This document shows, in pieces, positions 33,824 to 42,703 of a DNA stretch of 64,000 bases. A program made the position numbers and the translations under genes. The notes beneath the pieces are model-generated. The model was not told the DNA's origin and ran no database searches. It was given only the letters and a program-made list of their open reading frames with translations. The stretch spans positions 124,001-188,000 of the forward strand of contig JADJHJ010000015.1 in the NCBI GenBank assembly GCA_016707605.1, read 5' to 3'. The DNA is from Candidatus Promineofilum glycogenicum. GTDB taxonomy: Bacteria; Chloroflexota; Anaerolineae; Promineifilales; Promineifilaceae. Positions within the stretch are counted from its first letter, which is position 1. Each line of letters begins with the position of its first letter.

Positions 33824-35189
33824 TCACTGCTCTCCATTCCCCATCACAATTGGAAAGTAAACGGCCGTCGCTTGTGTCGGCGACATCGTCGCCGTAGCCG
33901 TCGGCGTGGCCGTGGCTGTCGCTTCGAGCGTGCCCGTTGGCGTTTCGGTCGGCGTGCCGGTCGGTGTCGCGGTAGAGGTGGTTGTGGGCGTACCCGTCGG
34001 CGTGCCCGTTGGTGTGGTTGTGGTTGTCGGCGTGCCCGTTGGTGTGGCCGTGGCGGTTGTGGTCGGTGTGCCGGTTGGCGTGCCGGTGGCGGTTGCAGTC
34101 GGTGTGCCCGTTGGTGTGCCCGTAGGCGTGGCCGTGGGTGTCGCGGTCGGTGTATCGGTTGGCGTGCCGGTGGGCGTGCTCGTCGCCGTCGCTGTCGCCG
34201 TGATAGTTAAATCCGTGGCGCACGTCTTGCTCAGGGTGTACGAGTCGATCAGCGTCCCGGCCGTGTTGAAGAACTGCGACGTCAGCCCTGTCTGGCTGAC
34301 CGTGACCAGCATCGCCCCATACTGGGCGTTATAGCGCGCCTTGCGACGTGACGCCGGCGGGCAAGGCGTTGATGTTGCCGAACTTGTACTTGCTCTTGCC
34401 GCCCAGGCCGTTGACGAAGTAGGGCATCCCGGCCGCGTCGAGCCGCTCATAGCTGTGCTCGTGGCCGTTCATGACCACCTCGGCCCCCCAGGCGGCGAAG
34501 GGCCAGCGCATCTTCACGTCGGAGCCGTGACTGCCGGTCGAATAGGGCGGGTGATGGAACACCACCACGTCGAAACACGCCTGGGAGGCCGCCAGCCCGC
34601 TCCTCAGCCAGTTGGCCTGAACCGAACTCGCCGCCCGGCCGTGCGGCTCGCTGTCGATGCTGTTGACCACGAACAGGTGCATCAGCCCCATGTCCACGTC
34701 GTAGTACCGTTCGTTGCCGGGCAGGGTGAAGTAGTTCAGGTAAGGGCCGCTGCAACTGCCGTTGCTGCACTTGATGGATGACCAATCGTGGTTGCCCAGG
34801 CTGGGCCAGAAGCGATTGGTCGCGCTGCCGCTGCCGTACTGGCCCTGATAGTTGCCGATGAACGCGCTGTAGTACCGGCCGATGTTCCGGTCGATGGTCT
34901 TCGCCGCCCCCTTGGGATAGTTGTTGTCGCCGGTTGTGACCACGAACGCCGGGTTCCAGCCGGCCACCAGCGCGGCCACCTGCCCCTCGCCGGCCGAGTT
35001 GCTGCCGTAGTCGCCGATGACGGCAAACTGAAAGCCCGCGGCCGGCAGCGACGGCGGCGCGACGAAGGGCTGCCCCAGGGCGGGCGCGGCCGTGTGGCTC
35101 GCCGTCGCCCGCAACGAGGCCAACCCAGACAAGCCGGCACCAAGGGCCAACAACAAAACGAGGACCATCTGTTTGCTACGGACTACCAT
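33824..35189 (-). pseudogene. Secreted metallophosphoesterase with Thr/Pro tail, one-base frameshift
   Basis: The first frame (ATG 35189 to about 34345) has a signal helix, then calcineurin-type phosphoesterase motifs: GDYGSN, TTGDNNYPKG, LGNHDW, VVFHHPPYS and NGHEHSYE. These bind two metals and suggest a purple-acid-phosphatase-like hydrolase. The frame then runs into a stop. Skipping one C near 34345 continues into a domain (YNAQYGAMLVTVSQTGL..) that ends in about 35 TPTGTPT-type repeats and a final AVYFPIVMGNGEQ. The break is a single base, so it is either a recent mutation or a sequence error. Upstream ATGs would only add non-conserved residues. Confidence 0.8.
33890..34195. repeat. GGTGTGCCCGTT-type low-complexity repeat encoding GTPT tail
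   Basis: Imperfect 12- and 18-base units that encode Gly-Thr-Pro-Thr and Ala-Thr-Pro-Thr. They form the extended tail of the metallophosphoesterase. The complementary-strand frames (VGVPVGV..) are shadows. Confidence 0.85.
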
Positions 35190-35290
35190 CTCAGGCCAGC
35201 CTTGCCGGACTAGGGGCGGAGCGGGACGTATCGCGCCGGCGACAGGGGATCGGTTGGAACGCGACAATACTAACTCACACGGCCCATTTC

Positions 35291-35327
35291 TGACAAGTAA
35301 TGTCAAAAATACTTGACATCTAGTCAA
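35291..35327. promoter_or_regulatory. Two operator-like palindromes
   Basis: TGACAAGTAATGTCA (35291-35305; arms TGACA/TGTCA) and TTGACATCTAGTCAA (35313-35327; arms TTGAC/GTCAA) have the same five-base arm and five-base spacer. The second overlaps the -35 box. They are the likely sites of the XRE repressor encoded two genes on. Confidence 0.7.
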
Positions 35328-35341
35328 TCATATCGTACTCT
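35313..35341 (+). promoter_or_regulatory. Promoter of the membrane protein-XRE-oxidoreductase operon
   Basis: TTGACA (35313-35318), 17-base spacer, TACTCT (35336-35341), 41 bases before the first ATG. The -35 box matches consensus, the -10 box poorly. Confidence 0.55.
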
Positions 35342-35382
35342 ATGTCTATCAAAGATTACTTAATGTAAACAGGAATTAACAC

Positions 35383-35883
35383 ATGGCCCGCGACACGATC
35401 TATCCAGAAGACAAGAACGACAATGAGGACGGCCTGGCGTATCAGGAAAAGAGCGTCATCGTTTCGTTGCTCACCTCGACCCTGGTCTACGCGCTCTTTG
35501 CGGTTCTGGTGTGGCAGCGTTACCGGGCTGAGAGTTTCGACGCCGCTAGCGTCCTGGTCTTCTGGGGCCGGGCGCTGCTCATTCTGATCGGCATGCAAAT
35601 CCTCTTTCAAGTGGTGGCGCAGATCCTCCTGGCCATCTCCCATGCCATCGTCACCCGCGAAGAGGAGGATCCCGCGTTCGAAGACGAACGCGACAAGCTG
35701 ATTGAACTAAAGTCGACGCGCAACCAGTTCATCGTGTTTGGGGTGGGCTTTCTGCTGGCGGCGGCCGCGTTGGCCTTTGGCCATTCAGTCACCGTGATGT
35801 TTGTCATCCTGATCGCCTTTCTCATCATCGCCCAGCTTTTCGGCGATGTTTCCAAGCTGGTCTACTACCGGCGAGGGGTCTGA
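35383..35883 (+). CDS. Small membrane protein of an XRE-linked module
   Basis: A 166-residue protein with four membrane helices in two pairs (SVIVSLLTSTLVYALFAVLVW, VFWGRALLILIGMQILFQVV, FIVFGVGFLLAAAALAF, VTVMFVILIAFLIIAQLF) separated by an acidic loop DPAFEDERDKLIELKS. Its stop lies one base before the ATG of an XRE regulator. This resembles the DUF2178-type membrane protein plus small regulator pairs found widely; the membrane half has no known activity. A second such pair is at 44243-44865. Confidence 0.75.
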   Translation: MARDTIYPEDKNDNEDGLAYQEKSVIVSLLTSTLVYALFAVLVWQRYRAESFDAASVLVFWGRALLILIGMQILFQVVAQILLAISHAIVTREEEDPAFEDERDKLIELKSTRNQFIVFGVGFLLAAAALAFGHSVTVMFVILIAFLIIAQLFGDVSKLVYYRRGV

Positions 35884-35884
35884 C

Positions 35885-36172
35885 ATGAGCCAGAGTCCAA
35901 TCAGCAACAACATTCGTAAGTTGCGCTTCTTCCATGACGAGATGACCCAGAAGGAGTTGGCCGACCAGGTTGGGGTGACACGACAAACCATCGTGGCTAT
36001 CGAGAAGGCGCAGTACTCGCCATCGTTGGAAGTGGCCTTTCGCATCGCCCGCGTCTTTGACGCGCCGCTGGAAGAGGTATTCATCTATAGCCCTGAAGAG
36101 GATCAGGCGCTCGCCAAGAGAGCGCGTCGCTCTGGGGCTACTCAGGCCGGACAGGAGAATCAGGGATCATGA
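35885..36172 (+). CDS. XRE-family small transcriptional regulator
   Basis: A 95-residue protein consisting mainly of one helix-turn-helix: ISNNIRKLRFFHDEMTQKELADQVGVTRQTIVAIEKAQYSPSLEVAFRIARVF. The motif VTRQTIxAIExxxYxPSLxLAFxIA is that of the YozG/Cro-like regulators paired with DUF2178 membrane proteins. It overlaps the next gene by ATGA. It probably represses its own operon through the palindromes at 35291-35327. Confidence 0.88.
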   Translation: MSQSPISNNIRKLRFFHDEMTQKELADQVGVTRQTIVAIEKAQYSPSLEVAFRIARVFDAPLEEVFIYSPEEDQALAKRARRSGATQAGQENQGS

Positions 36173-37110
36173 AAGCGATCATCTATGACCATTACGGGCC
36201 GCCGGAAGTGTTGCGGCTGGTGGAGCTGCCCACCCCCGCCCCCAGGGACAATGAGGTGCGCGTGCGCGTGCGGGCGACCACTGTTACCGTGGGTGACACG
36301 CGGATGCGGCGCTTCGCCGTCCCTCGCGGCCAATGGCTGTTCGCGCGGCTGTATCTGGGTGTCTGGCGGCCGCGCCGCAAGGTGCTAGGCATGGAACTGG
36401 CCGGTGACATTGACGCGGTGGGCCAGGACGTCACGCGCTTCAAGGTCGGCGACCCGGTCTTTGCCTCGACATTTGAAGTCAATTTCGGCGGCTATGCCGA
36501 GTACAAGTGTTTTCCAGAGGACGGCCTTGTGGCCCACAAGCCGGATAACCTGAACTACGAGGAGGCCGCGGCGGCCGTCGGCGCGGGCATGACGGCCCTG
36601 CGCTGCCTCAGGCAGGGCAACATCCGGCCCGGCCAGCGGGTACTCATCTATGGCGCGTCCGGCGCGGTGGGCACGAACGCGGTGCAACTGGCCCGCAACC
36701 ATTTTGGCGCGGAGGTGACCGGAGTGTGCAGCGGGGCCAATGGTGACCTGGTGCGCTCTCTGGGCGCGGCCCAGGTTATCGACTACACCCGCGAGGATTT
36801 CACGCGCCGCGGCGAGAAGTACGACGTTGTCTTTGACGCGGTGGCCAGGTTTCCCCCGGCGCGGGCAGCACAGGCGCTGACCGAGACCGGCGTCTATCTC
36901 AACGTCCATAAGCACTCCGACGCCGATGCGGGGCGAAGCACCGGGCAAGAGGAGCTACTGGCGTTGCAGGCCCTGATCGAGGCCGGTCAGGTCAGGCCCG
37001 TCATCGATCGCTGCTACCCATTAGAGGAGATCGTCGAGGCCCACCGCTACGTCGATAAGGGGCACAAGCGGGGCAACCTGGTCGTGCAAGTGGGTGGGGC
37101 GATGCGGTAG
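36169..37110 (+). CDS. NAD(P)-dependent alcohol dehydrogenase/quinone reductase (MDR family)
   Basis: A 313-residue medium-chain dehydrogenase/reductase without catalytic zinc. The N-terminal GroES-like part (AIIYDHYGPPEVLRLVELPTP) and the dinucleotide-binding YGASGAVGTNAVQLARNHFGAEVTGVCSG are clear, and the C-terminus (PLEEIVEAHRYVDKGHKRGNLVV) is typical of zeta-crystallin-like quinone oxidoreductases. It is translationally coupled to the XRE regulator and ends the operon. Substrate unknown; reduction of a quinone or enone with NADPH is the family norm. Confidence 0.88.
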   Translation: MKAIIYDHYGPPEVLRLVELPTPAPRDNEVRVRVRATTVTVGDTRMRRFAVPRGQWLFARLYLGVWRPRRKVLGMELAGDIDAVGQDVTRFKVGDPVFASTFEVNFGGYAEYKCFPEDGLVAHKPDNLNYEEAAAAVGAGMTALRCLRQGNIRPGQRVLIYGASGAVGTNAVQLARNHFGAEVTGVCSGANGDLVRSLGAAQVIDYTREDFTRRGEKYDVVFDAVARFPPARAAQALTETGVYLNVHKHSDADAGRSTGQEELLALQALIEAGQVRPVIDRCYPLEEIVEAHRYVDKGHKRGNLVVQVGGAMR

Positions 37111-37155
37111 CTCTATTAGGAGGGACTCGCGCGAAGCACGCCAAGCACGAGTCCC

Positions 37156-37185
37156 TTGACACCCGCGCCCGGCCTGTGCTATGCT
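37156..37185 (+). promoter_or_regulatory. Strong sigma-70 promoter of the ABC exporter operon
   Basis: TTGACA (37156-37161), 18-base spacer, TATGCT (37180-37185) preceded by TGC (extended -10). Transcription should start near 37192, about 350 bases before the first exporter gene. Confidence 0.82.
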
Positions 37186-37230
37186 GCCCCGCGTTGGCCA
37201 AGTCAACCATGACGACAGGAGGAATTCGAG

Positions 37231-37278
37231 ATGCAAGCACAATCTACCATCCAGTCCAACCGCATCGCCGCCGCGTGA
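37231..37278 (+). CDS. Leader peptide MQAQSTIQSNRIAAA upstream of ABC exporter
   Basis: ATG 37231 with a perfect AGGAGG seven to ten bases before it opens a 15-codon frame (MQAQSTIQSNRIAAA) ending in TGA. It lies about 40 bases from the predicted transcription start and 264 bases before the first exporter gene. The ribosome-binding site is better than that of the exporter gene itself. The arrangement matches ribosome-mediated leader-peptide control such as that of the Bacillus subtilis bmrBCD exporter. The role here is inferred. Confidence 0.65.
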   Translation: MQAQSTIQSNRIAAA

Positions 37279-37314
37279 GGCTCCCCGCCGCCCGGTAAGT
37301 TCGCTTTGTTTGTT

Positions 37315-37483
37315 TGCCCGCCACGCGCGGGCCTAGCTGACTGACCCCGGCCGCAGGGCGCGCCCTGTGGTCTCGCCGCTTTGGCCGGTTCTCGTTTGCG
37401 GAACCCGGCCCTCTTCCCCGTCGCCACAATTTACGCTAAGGCGAGTCTCGTCGCCCGACCGCTGACGGCCGACCGCCGGCCGT
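37315..37483 (+). promoter_or_regulatory. Structured leader RNA before the ABC exporter genes
   Basis: Four hairpins follow the leader peptide: GCCCG/CGGGC (37315-37332), CCGCAGGG-CGCG-CCCTGTGG (37351-37370), GGCCGGTTC/GAACCCGGCC (37383-37410) and ACGGCC/GGCCGT (37465-37483). None is followed by a U-tract, so a classical terminator is not visible. No gene lies between 37279 and 37542. Confidence 0.55.
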
Positions 37484-37542
37484 TCGTGCTCGCGGCGTTC
37501 TCTTAACGCGTAGCTCGTCTTTGGTATCTCGCATCTCAACTT

Positions 37543-39444
37543 ATGAATTCGATTCCAACCCAACCGATAGCCATGCTCCGCCACTACCTGCGGCCCCACC
37601 GCGGCCGTGTGGCGCTGCTATTCCTGTTGCTGGGCGGCTCCATCGCCCTGCAACTGCTGGGGCCGCAACTGCTGGGGCGGTTTGTGGACGCGGCGGCTGG
37701 TGGAGACGGTTCAGCGAACCGTCTCACCGTCATTGCCGCGCTCTTCTTCGCCGCCGTGCTGGCCCAGAAAGTCATCCACCTGGTTACCGTCTATCTGACC
37801 GAAGACCTCGGCTGGGCGACGACCAACGCCCTGCGCGGCGACCTGACGGCCCACGTCCTGCGGCTGGACATGGGCTTCCACAAGCTGCGCACGCCCGGCG
37901 AACTCATCGAGCGCATCGACGGCGACGTGGGCCAACTGGCCGAGTACTTCTCGACGATCGTCGTCAACCTGCTGGGTAACGGCCTGCTGGTGGCCGGCAT
38001 CCTGGTGCTGGTCTTTGTCGCCGACTGGCGCGTCGGGCTGGTCGGTCTGACCTACGCGCTGATTATGCTGACCCTCTTCCGGGCCATCCAGGCGCGCATG
38101 GTGCGGCTCTACACGCGCATCAGCCAGGCCTCGGCCGAACTGCTGGGCTTCCTGGAGGAGTACATGACCGGCACGGAGGACGTGTTGCCCAACGGCGGCG
38201 CGGCCTACGTCATGCGCCGCCTCTACCCGCTGCTGAACGGCCACGCCGCGCTGCGCACGCGCACCTACACCCTCACGGTCGTTGTCCGTTCCGCCAGTTG
38301 GTTGCTCTACGCCGCGGCCGTGGCGGCGACGATGGGCCTGAGCGCGCTGGCCTTCCGCGCCGGGACGATGAGCATCGGCACGGTCTTTCTGCTCGTCTTC
38401 TACGTCGGCCTGCTGGAGTCGCCGCTCGACGCCGTGCGCCGGGAGTTGGCCAGCATCCAGCGCGCCCTGGCCGGCGTCAACCGTACGCGGGAGCTTTTTG
38501 TGTTGCAGCCGGAGGTAGGCGCCGCGGCTACTGGAGCGGCAGCCATTCTGGCCGGCGGGCCGCCGGCGGTGAGGTTTGAGGGGGTAACGTTTGCGTATAA
38601 GGATCGACCGCCGACCGCCGACGGCCGACCGCCGCAAGAAGAAACGAGTGACGAGTTGCGAGCGACAAGTGAAGAATCGCTCAATAGCGACACTTCTGAC
38701 GGCGGTCGGCCGTCGGCGGTTGGCGGTCTTTCCGACGCTGTGCTGCACGACATCGCCTTCGCCCTGGCTCCCGGCCGCGTGCTGGGTGTGCTGGGCCGCA
38801 CGGGCAGCGGCAAGACGACGCTGACGCGGCTGCTGTTCCGGCTCTACGACGTGGATGCCGGGGCGATCATGCTCGACGGCGTCGACCTGCGCGCCGTCGG
38901 GCTGGGCGAGTTGCGCCGCCACGTGGGGCTGGTGACGCAGGACGTGCAACTCTTCGCCGCCAGCGTGCGCGACAACCTGACGTTGTTCGCCAACTACGAC
39001 CCGGCGCGGCCGGCAATTGCCGACGTGCAGATCGTCGCCGCGCTGGAGTCGCTGGGCCTTGGCCCCTGGCTGCGCGGCCTGCCCGACGGGCTGGACACGC
39101 TGCTGGAGAGCGGCGGCAAGGGCCTGTCGGCCGGGGAGGCGCAACTGCTGGCCCTGGCCCGCGTCTTCCTGCGCGACCCGCGGCTGGTGGTGCTCGATGA
39201 AGCGTCGTCGCGCCTCGACCCGGCCACGGAGGGGCTGCTGGAGAGAGCCATCGACCGGCTGCTGGCCGGGCGCACGGGCATCGTCATCGCCCACCGGCTG
39301 CGGACCGTGCAGCGGACCGACGACATCTTGATCCTGGAGGGCGGCCGTGTCGTGGAGCACGGCCCGCGCGCCGCCCTGGCCGCCGACCCCGGCTCGCGCT
39401 TTTACCGGCTGCTTCAGACGGGGCTGGAGGAGGTGTTGGTATGA
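37543..39444 (+). CDS. Heterodimeric ABC exporter subunit 1 (ATPase/permease)
   Basis: A 633-residue fused permease-ATPase. Six membrane helices occupy about residues 15-310. The nucleotide-binding domain has Walker A GRTGSGKTT, a modified signature LSAGEAQ, Walker B LVVLDEASSRLDP with the catalytic Glu, and switch His in IVIAHRL. With subunit 2 (normal LSGGQ signature but Asp for the catalytic Glu) it forms one consensus and one degenerate ATP site, as in TM287/288 and BmrCD drug exporters. Repeat DNA at 38604-38735 adds about 40 residues after VTFAYKDR. No clear ribosome-binding site precedes ATG 37543. Expected to export lipids or drugs. Confidence 0.92.
   Translation: MNSIPTQPIAMLRHYLRPHRGRVALLFLLLGGSIALQLLGPQLLGRFVDAAAGGDGSANRLTVIAALFFAAVLAQKVIHLVTVYLTEDLGWATTNALRGDLTAHVLRLDMGFHKLRTPGELIERIDGDVGQLAEYFSTIVVNLLGNGLLVAGILVLVFVADWRVGLVGLTYALIMLTLFRAIQARMVRLYTRISQASAELLGFLEEYMTGTEDVLPNGGAAYVMRRLYPLLNGHAALRTRTYTLTVVVRSASWLLYAAAVAATMGLSALAFRAGTMSIGTVFLLVFYVGLLESPLDAVRRELASIQRALAGVNRTRELFVLQPEVGAAATGAAAILAGGPPAVRFEGVTFAYKDRPPTADGRPPQEETSDELRATSEESLNSDTSDGGRPSAVGGLSDAVLHDIAFALAPGRVLGVLGRTGSGKTTLTRLLFRLYDVDAGAIMLDGVDLRAVGLGELRRHVGLVTQDVQLFAASVRDNLTLFANYDPARPAIADVQIVAALESLGLGPWLRGLPDGLDTLLESGGKGLSAGEAQLLALARVFLRDPRLVVLDEASSRLDPATEGLLERAIDRLLAGRTGIVIAHRLRTVQRTDDILILEGGRVVEHGPRAALAADPGSRFYRLLQTGLEEVLV
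38604..38735. repeat. Heptamer repeat inserted in the ATPase domain of ABC subunit 1
   Basis: GACCGCC/GACGGCC heptamers (38605-38635), degenerate gacgagt heptamers (38643-38675) and complementary GGTCGGC units (38702-38730). In frame, between the first two strands of the ATPase domain. Confidence 0.8.
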
Positions 39445-39459
39445 AAGAGAAGAGGAATG

Positions 39460-39612
39460 ATCCGCAGATTGGGCAGATTAGGCAGATTTTTCAGAAAGAA
39501 AGACAGGCTTGTCTATCTGAGCCTGATACGTTAGTGAACCGCATACAGGGAGATCAAGGTGACAATGACAACCGGCATTCTTAAATCTGCCAAATCTGCC
39601 CAATCTGCGGAT
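39460..39612. repeat. 9-bp unit inverted repeat around the start of ABC subunit 2
   Basis: Left arm 39462-39492 (atccgcagattgggcagatt) and right arm 39582-39612 (complement). The right arm is translated as the N-terminus of subunit 2 (LKSAKSAQSADK). Confidence 0.8.
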
Positions 39613-41513
39613 AAACTATCCGTCTGGCGCGGCACGTGGGCGCTGATTCGCTTCCGGCCGTGGTACTTCGCCGCTAACCTGGGGTTGGGCGTTGTCGTCC
39701 TGGGCAGCGAACTGATCCCTGGCCTGATCAGCCGCCGCTTCTTCGACGAGTTGACCGGCGCGGCCCCGGCAACGTTGGGCATCGGCACGTTGCTGGCCCT
39801 GTTCGTCGGCGTTCAACTGGGCCGCGCCACCCTGAACATCGGCTACGAATGGGGCGGCTGGCTGGTACGCAGCGTCAACAACGTCCTGATGCGCGTTAAC
39901 TTCATGGCCAACATCCTGGCCAAGCCGGCGGCGCGGCCGATGCCGGTCGAGTCGGGCGACGCCATCCACCGTCTGGATCGCGACGTGGGCGACTTCGCTG
40001 ACTTCCCCACCTGGCTGCCGCAAATGATAGGTCAAGGTTTCTTCTTTACCTTCGCCATCGCCATCATGGCCCGCATCAACCCGTGGATCACCCTGGTGGC
40101 GGTGCTGCCGTTGCTGGCCGTCTTCTTCATCAACCGCGTCGCCTGGCGGCGCTTCCTGCTCTATGACCGGGCCACCCGCGTCGCCAGCAGCCGCGTCACC
40201 GGCTTCCTGGGCGAGATTCTGGGCGGGGTGCAGGCGGTCAAGGTGGCCGACGCCGAGACGGGCGCGCTGCGCTACTTCGACGCGCTCAGCGAGGCGCGGC
40301 GGCGGGCCGGCGTGCGCCAGAACACCTTTCTGACCCTGTCGTTTTCTATCGGGCAGAGCATGGGCGACGTGGCCGTGGCCCTGGTTGTGCTACTGGCCGG
40401 GCAGGCCATCCAGTCGGGCAGCATGACCATTGGCGACCTGACCCTGTTCGTGACCTATTTAACCATCGCCGTCCACTTCCCGGCCGACATGGGCAGCTTT
40501 ATGTCGGAGATCGCCCAACAGCGCGTGGTGCTCGACCGCCTGCACGAGCTGCACCCCGATGCCCCGCCGGCCAGCATCGTCGCCCACCGGCCCATCTACG
40601 AGAAAGGTGATGCGCCGGCTGTAATCTCGCCGGTGAAGGGGACGGCCGATCGGTTAGAGAGATTGGAGGTCGTTGGATTGACGTATCTCCACGCCGCGCA
40701 AGGGAGAGAAGGAGCGACGAGTGAAGCGGCGAGTGGCGAGTGGCGAGTGGCGAGTGGCGATAATGGAACAACCGACGACCAACGACCAACGACCATTGAC
40801 GACTCATCACTCATCACTCGTCACTCGTCACTCGTCACTGGCATTTCTGACGCCACCTTCACCCTCCCCCGCGGCTCCTTCACCGTCATCACCGGCCGCG
40901 TCGGCAGCGGCAAGACGACGCTGCTGCGGGCGCTGCTGGGCTTGCTGCCGCCACAGGAGCGGCGCGGTGCGCTGGAACGGGGCGACGGTGGGCGACCCGG
41001 CGGCCCACTTCGTCCCGCCGCGCGCCGCCTACACCCCGCAGGTGCCGCGCCTGTTCAGCCAGGCGGCTGCGCGACAACATCCTGATGGGCCTGCCCGACG
41101 ACGGCCGCCTGGCCCGCGCCCTCCACGCCGCCGTGCTGGAGCCGGACGTGGCCACGCTGGAGGCCGGGCTGGACACCGTCGTCGGGCCGCGCGGCGTGCG
41201 TCTCTCCGGCGGGCAGGTGCAGCGCTCGGCCGCGGCGCGGATGCTGGTGCGCGACGCGGAGCTGCTGGTCTTCGACGACCTGAGCAGCGCGCTGGACGTG
41301 GAGACGGAGGGGCTGCTGTGGCAGCGGTTGGTGGACGAGACGGGCGAGGCGCGGCCGACCTGCCTCGTCGTCAGTCACCGCCGCCCGGCCCTGCGCCGCG
41401 CCGACAACATCCTCGTGCTGGACGGCGGGCGCGTTGTGGCCCAGGGGACGCTGGATGAACTGCTGGAAACGTCGGCCGAGATGCGGCGGATTTGGCATGG
41501 GGAGATAGAGTAA
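39565..41513 (+). pseudogene. Heterodimeric ABC exporter subunit 2, two one-base frame breaks
   Basis: Partner of subunit 1. The first frame (39565 to about 40960) has six membrane helices and Walker A GRVGSGKTT. A second frame covers WNGATVGDPAAHFVPPRAAYTPQVPRLFSQ, and a third (about 41068-41513) has NILMGLP, signature LSGGQVQRSAAARM, Walker B LLVFDDLSSALDV and LVVSHRR. One extra base near 40957-40970 and one near 41062-41070 separate them. The catalytic-Glu position is Asp, marking the degenerate site. Conservation on both sides suggests either very recent damage or sequence error. A repeat insertion of about 50 residues lies at 40720-40848. Confidence 0.85.
40720..40848. repeat. Heptamer repeat inserted in the ATPase domain of ABC subunit 2
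   Basis: Four GTGGCGA units (40733-40760), degenerate acgacca units (40775-40800) and actcgtc/actcatc units (40802-40838). It occupies the same position relative to Walker A as the insertion in subunit 1. Confidence 0.8.
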
Positions 41514-41515
41514 AG

Positions 41516-41675
41516 AGGCTCACGCAAAGGCGCGAAGGGGCGAAGGCGCAAAGAAGATGGCTCACGCAAAGACGCAAAGTACGCCAAGCTAAGAAAGCTT
41601 CTAAAGCTTGGCGCACTTTGCGGCTTTGCGTGAGACCCTCCGAAATCTGCCGAATCTGCCCAATCTGCGGATCAT
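41516..41675. repeat. Composite repeat behind the ABC exporter
   Basis: Two ACGCAAAG-type elements (41518-41555 and 41562-41632; the second is a long stem) and a right arm of the 9-bp family (41640-41672, aatctgccgaatctgcc). It fills the gap to the nucleotidyltransferase gene. Confidence 0.8.
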
Positions 41676-41696
41676 TTCTCTTGGAGGAGATCATCT

Positions 41697-42674
41697 ATGG
41701 CATCGAGCGAAATGGAAGCCCACCGACAAGGGCGGGAGACCCTGCTGGAGTCTATCGTTGCGGCGTTGGCGGCCGATGAGCGGTTCGTGGCCGCATGGCT
41801 GACCGGCAGCTACGCCCGCGGCGATGCCGATGCCGTCAGTGACATCGATCTGACGGTCGTCGTCGCCGATGAACATGCCGAGATACTGTGCCGGCGGATG
41901 GAGATGGTGACGGCCTGGCCGCCGGCCGAGCGCCTGGCTCTCTTTGCCCAATTCGGCCACCCGGCCAACGCGCATGAGAACAATTACAACGCGCCGGAGG
42001 GCGGCACGTTCACTTCTGTTCTCTATCAATCGTCGGCTCACGTTGTGGACTGGGTCCTCGTGCCCTACGCCCTGGCCCGACGGCCCGACGCGGCGCGCGT
42101 CCTGTTCGAGCACCGGCCCGTCGCCCCCGCGCCGCCGCCGGAGCCACTGACACCTGAAGCTCTGGCCGCCCAGGTCAGCGAACAGATCGCCTTCTTCTGG
42201 ATGATGACGGCCGTGGTCGTGAAGTACCTCATCCGTGGCGATCTGGGCTTTGTCGCCCATTGGCTGCAGGAATTGAGCTTGCTGGCGCTGCACGTGGAAA
42301 GTCGCCTGGCCGGACAGCCCTGGCACTATCAACGCAACCTGATTCGCCGGTTGCCGCCGGCGATAACGGTCGAGGCTCTGGCGGCGGCAATGACCGACTT
42401 ATGCGGCCAGGTAGAGGGACTGATGGGTGTTGTCGGTAGGATGGGTATTACTTTGCGCCCCGCGCCGCGCGAAGCAATCGACACGCTGCTGCGGTTGCGG
42501 CGACGGCAGAGCGCCCGGCCCCGGAGAATTTGCGACGAAGACTCCTGGGCGGAAATCACCCGGAGAGTGACGCACGCCGCTAGGCTAAACTTCAGGGGCG
42601 GGTCGCGAGCAGGCCGGCGGCGGCCGACAGGCGTAAGCCGTTTAGCTGGCCCCATCACAAGTCAAGGCCGATAA
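41697..42674 (+). CDS. Nucleotidyltransferase-domain protein
   Basis: A 325-residue protein. The N-terminal polymerase-beta-type nucleotidyltransferase core shows GSYARGDADAVSDIDLTVVV, the GS..(R)G..SDxD metal site, and HVVDWVLVP supplies the third acid. The middle (EQIAFFWMMTAVVVKYLIRGD) is helical, as in aminoglycoside adenylyltransferase-like and related proteins. The last 60 residues are Arg-rich and look unconserved. GGAGGAG lies eight bases before the ATG. It may adenylylate an antibiotic or another small molecule; the substrate is not known. Confidence 0.8.
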   Translation: MASSEMEAHRQGRETLLESIVAALAADERFVAAWLTGSYARGDADAVSDIDLTVVVADEHAEILCRRMEMVTAWPPAERLALFAQFGHPANAHENNYNAPEGGTFTSVLYQSSAHVVDWVLVPYALARRPDAARVLFEHRPVAPAPPPEPLTPEALAAQVSEQIAFFWMMTAVVVKYLIRGDLGFVAHWLQELSLLALHVESRLAGQPWHYQRNLIRRLPPAITVEALAAAMTDLCGQVEGLMGVVGRMGITLRPAPREAIDTLLRLRRRQSARPRRICDEDSWAEITRRVTHAARLNFRGGSRAGRRRPTGVSRLAGPITSQGR

Positions 42675-42703
42675 TCTGTGGAATCTGCGAAATCTGTGGT
42701 TAG

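Noticed and set aside
33906..34334. Plus-strand frame coding VGVPVGV repeats
   Set aside because: Complement of the GTPT tail of the metallophosphoesterase; no start signal.
37340..37430. tRNA-like fold in the ABC exporter leader
   Set aside because: No acceptor/T-arm pattern or GTTCRA loop in register; only isolated hairpins.
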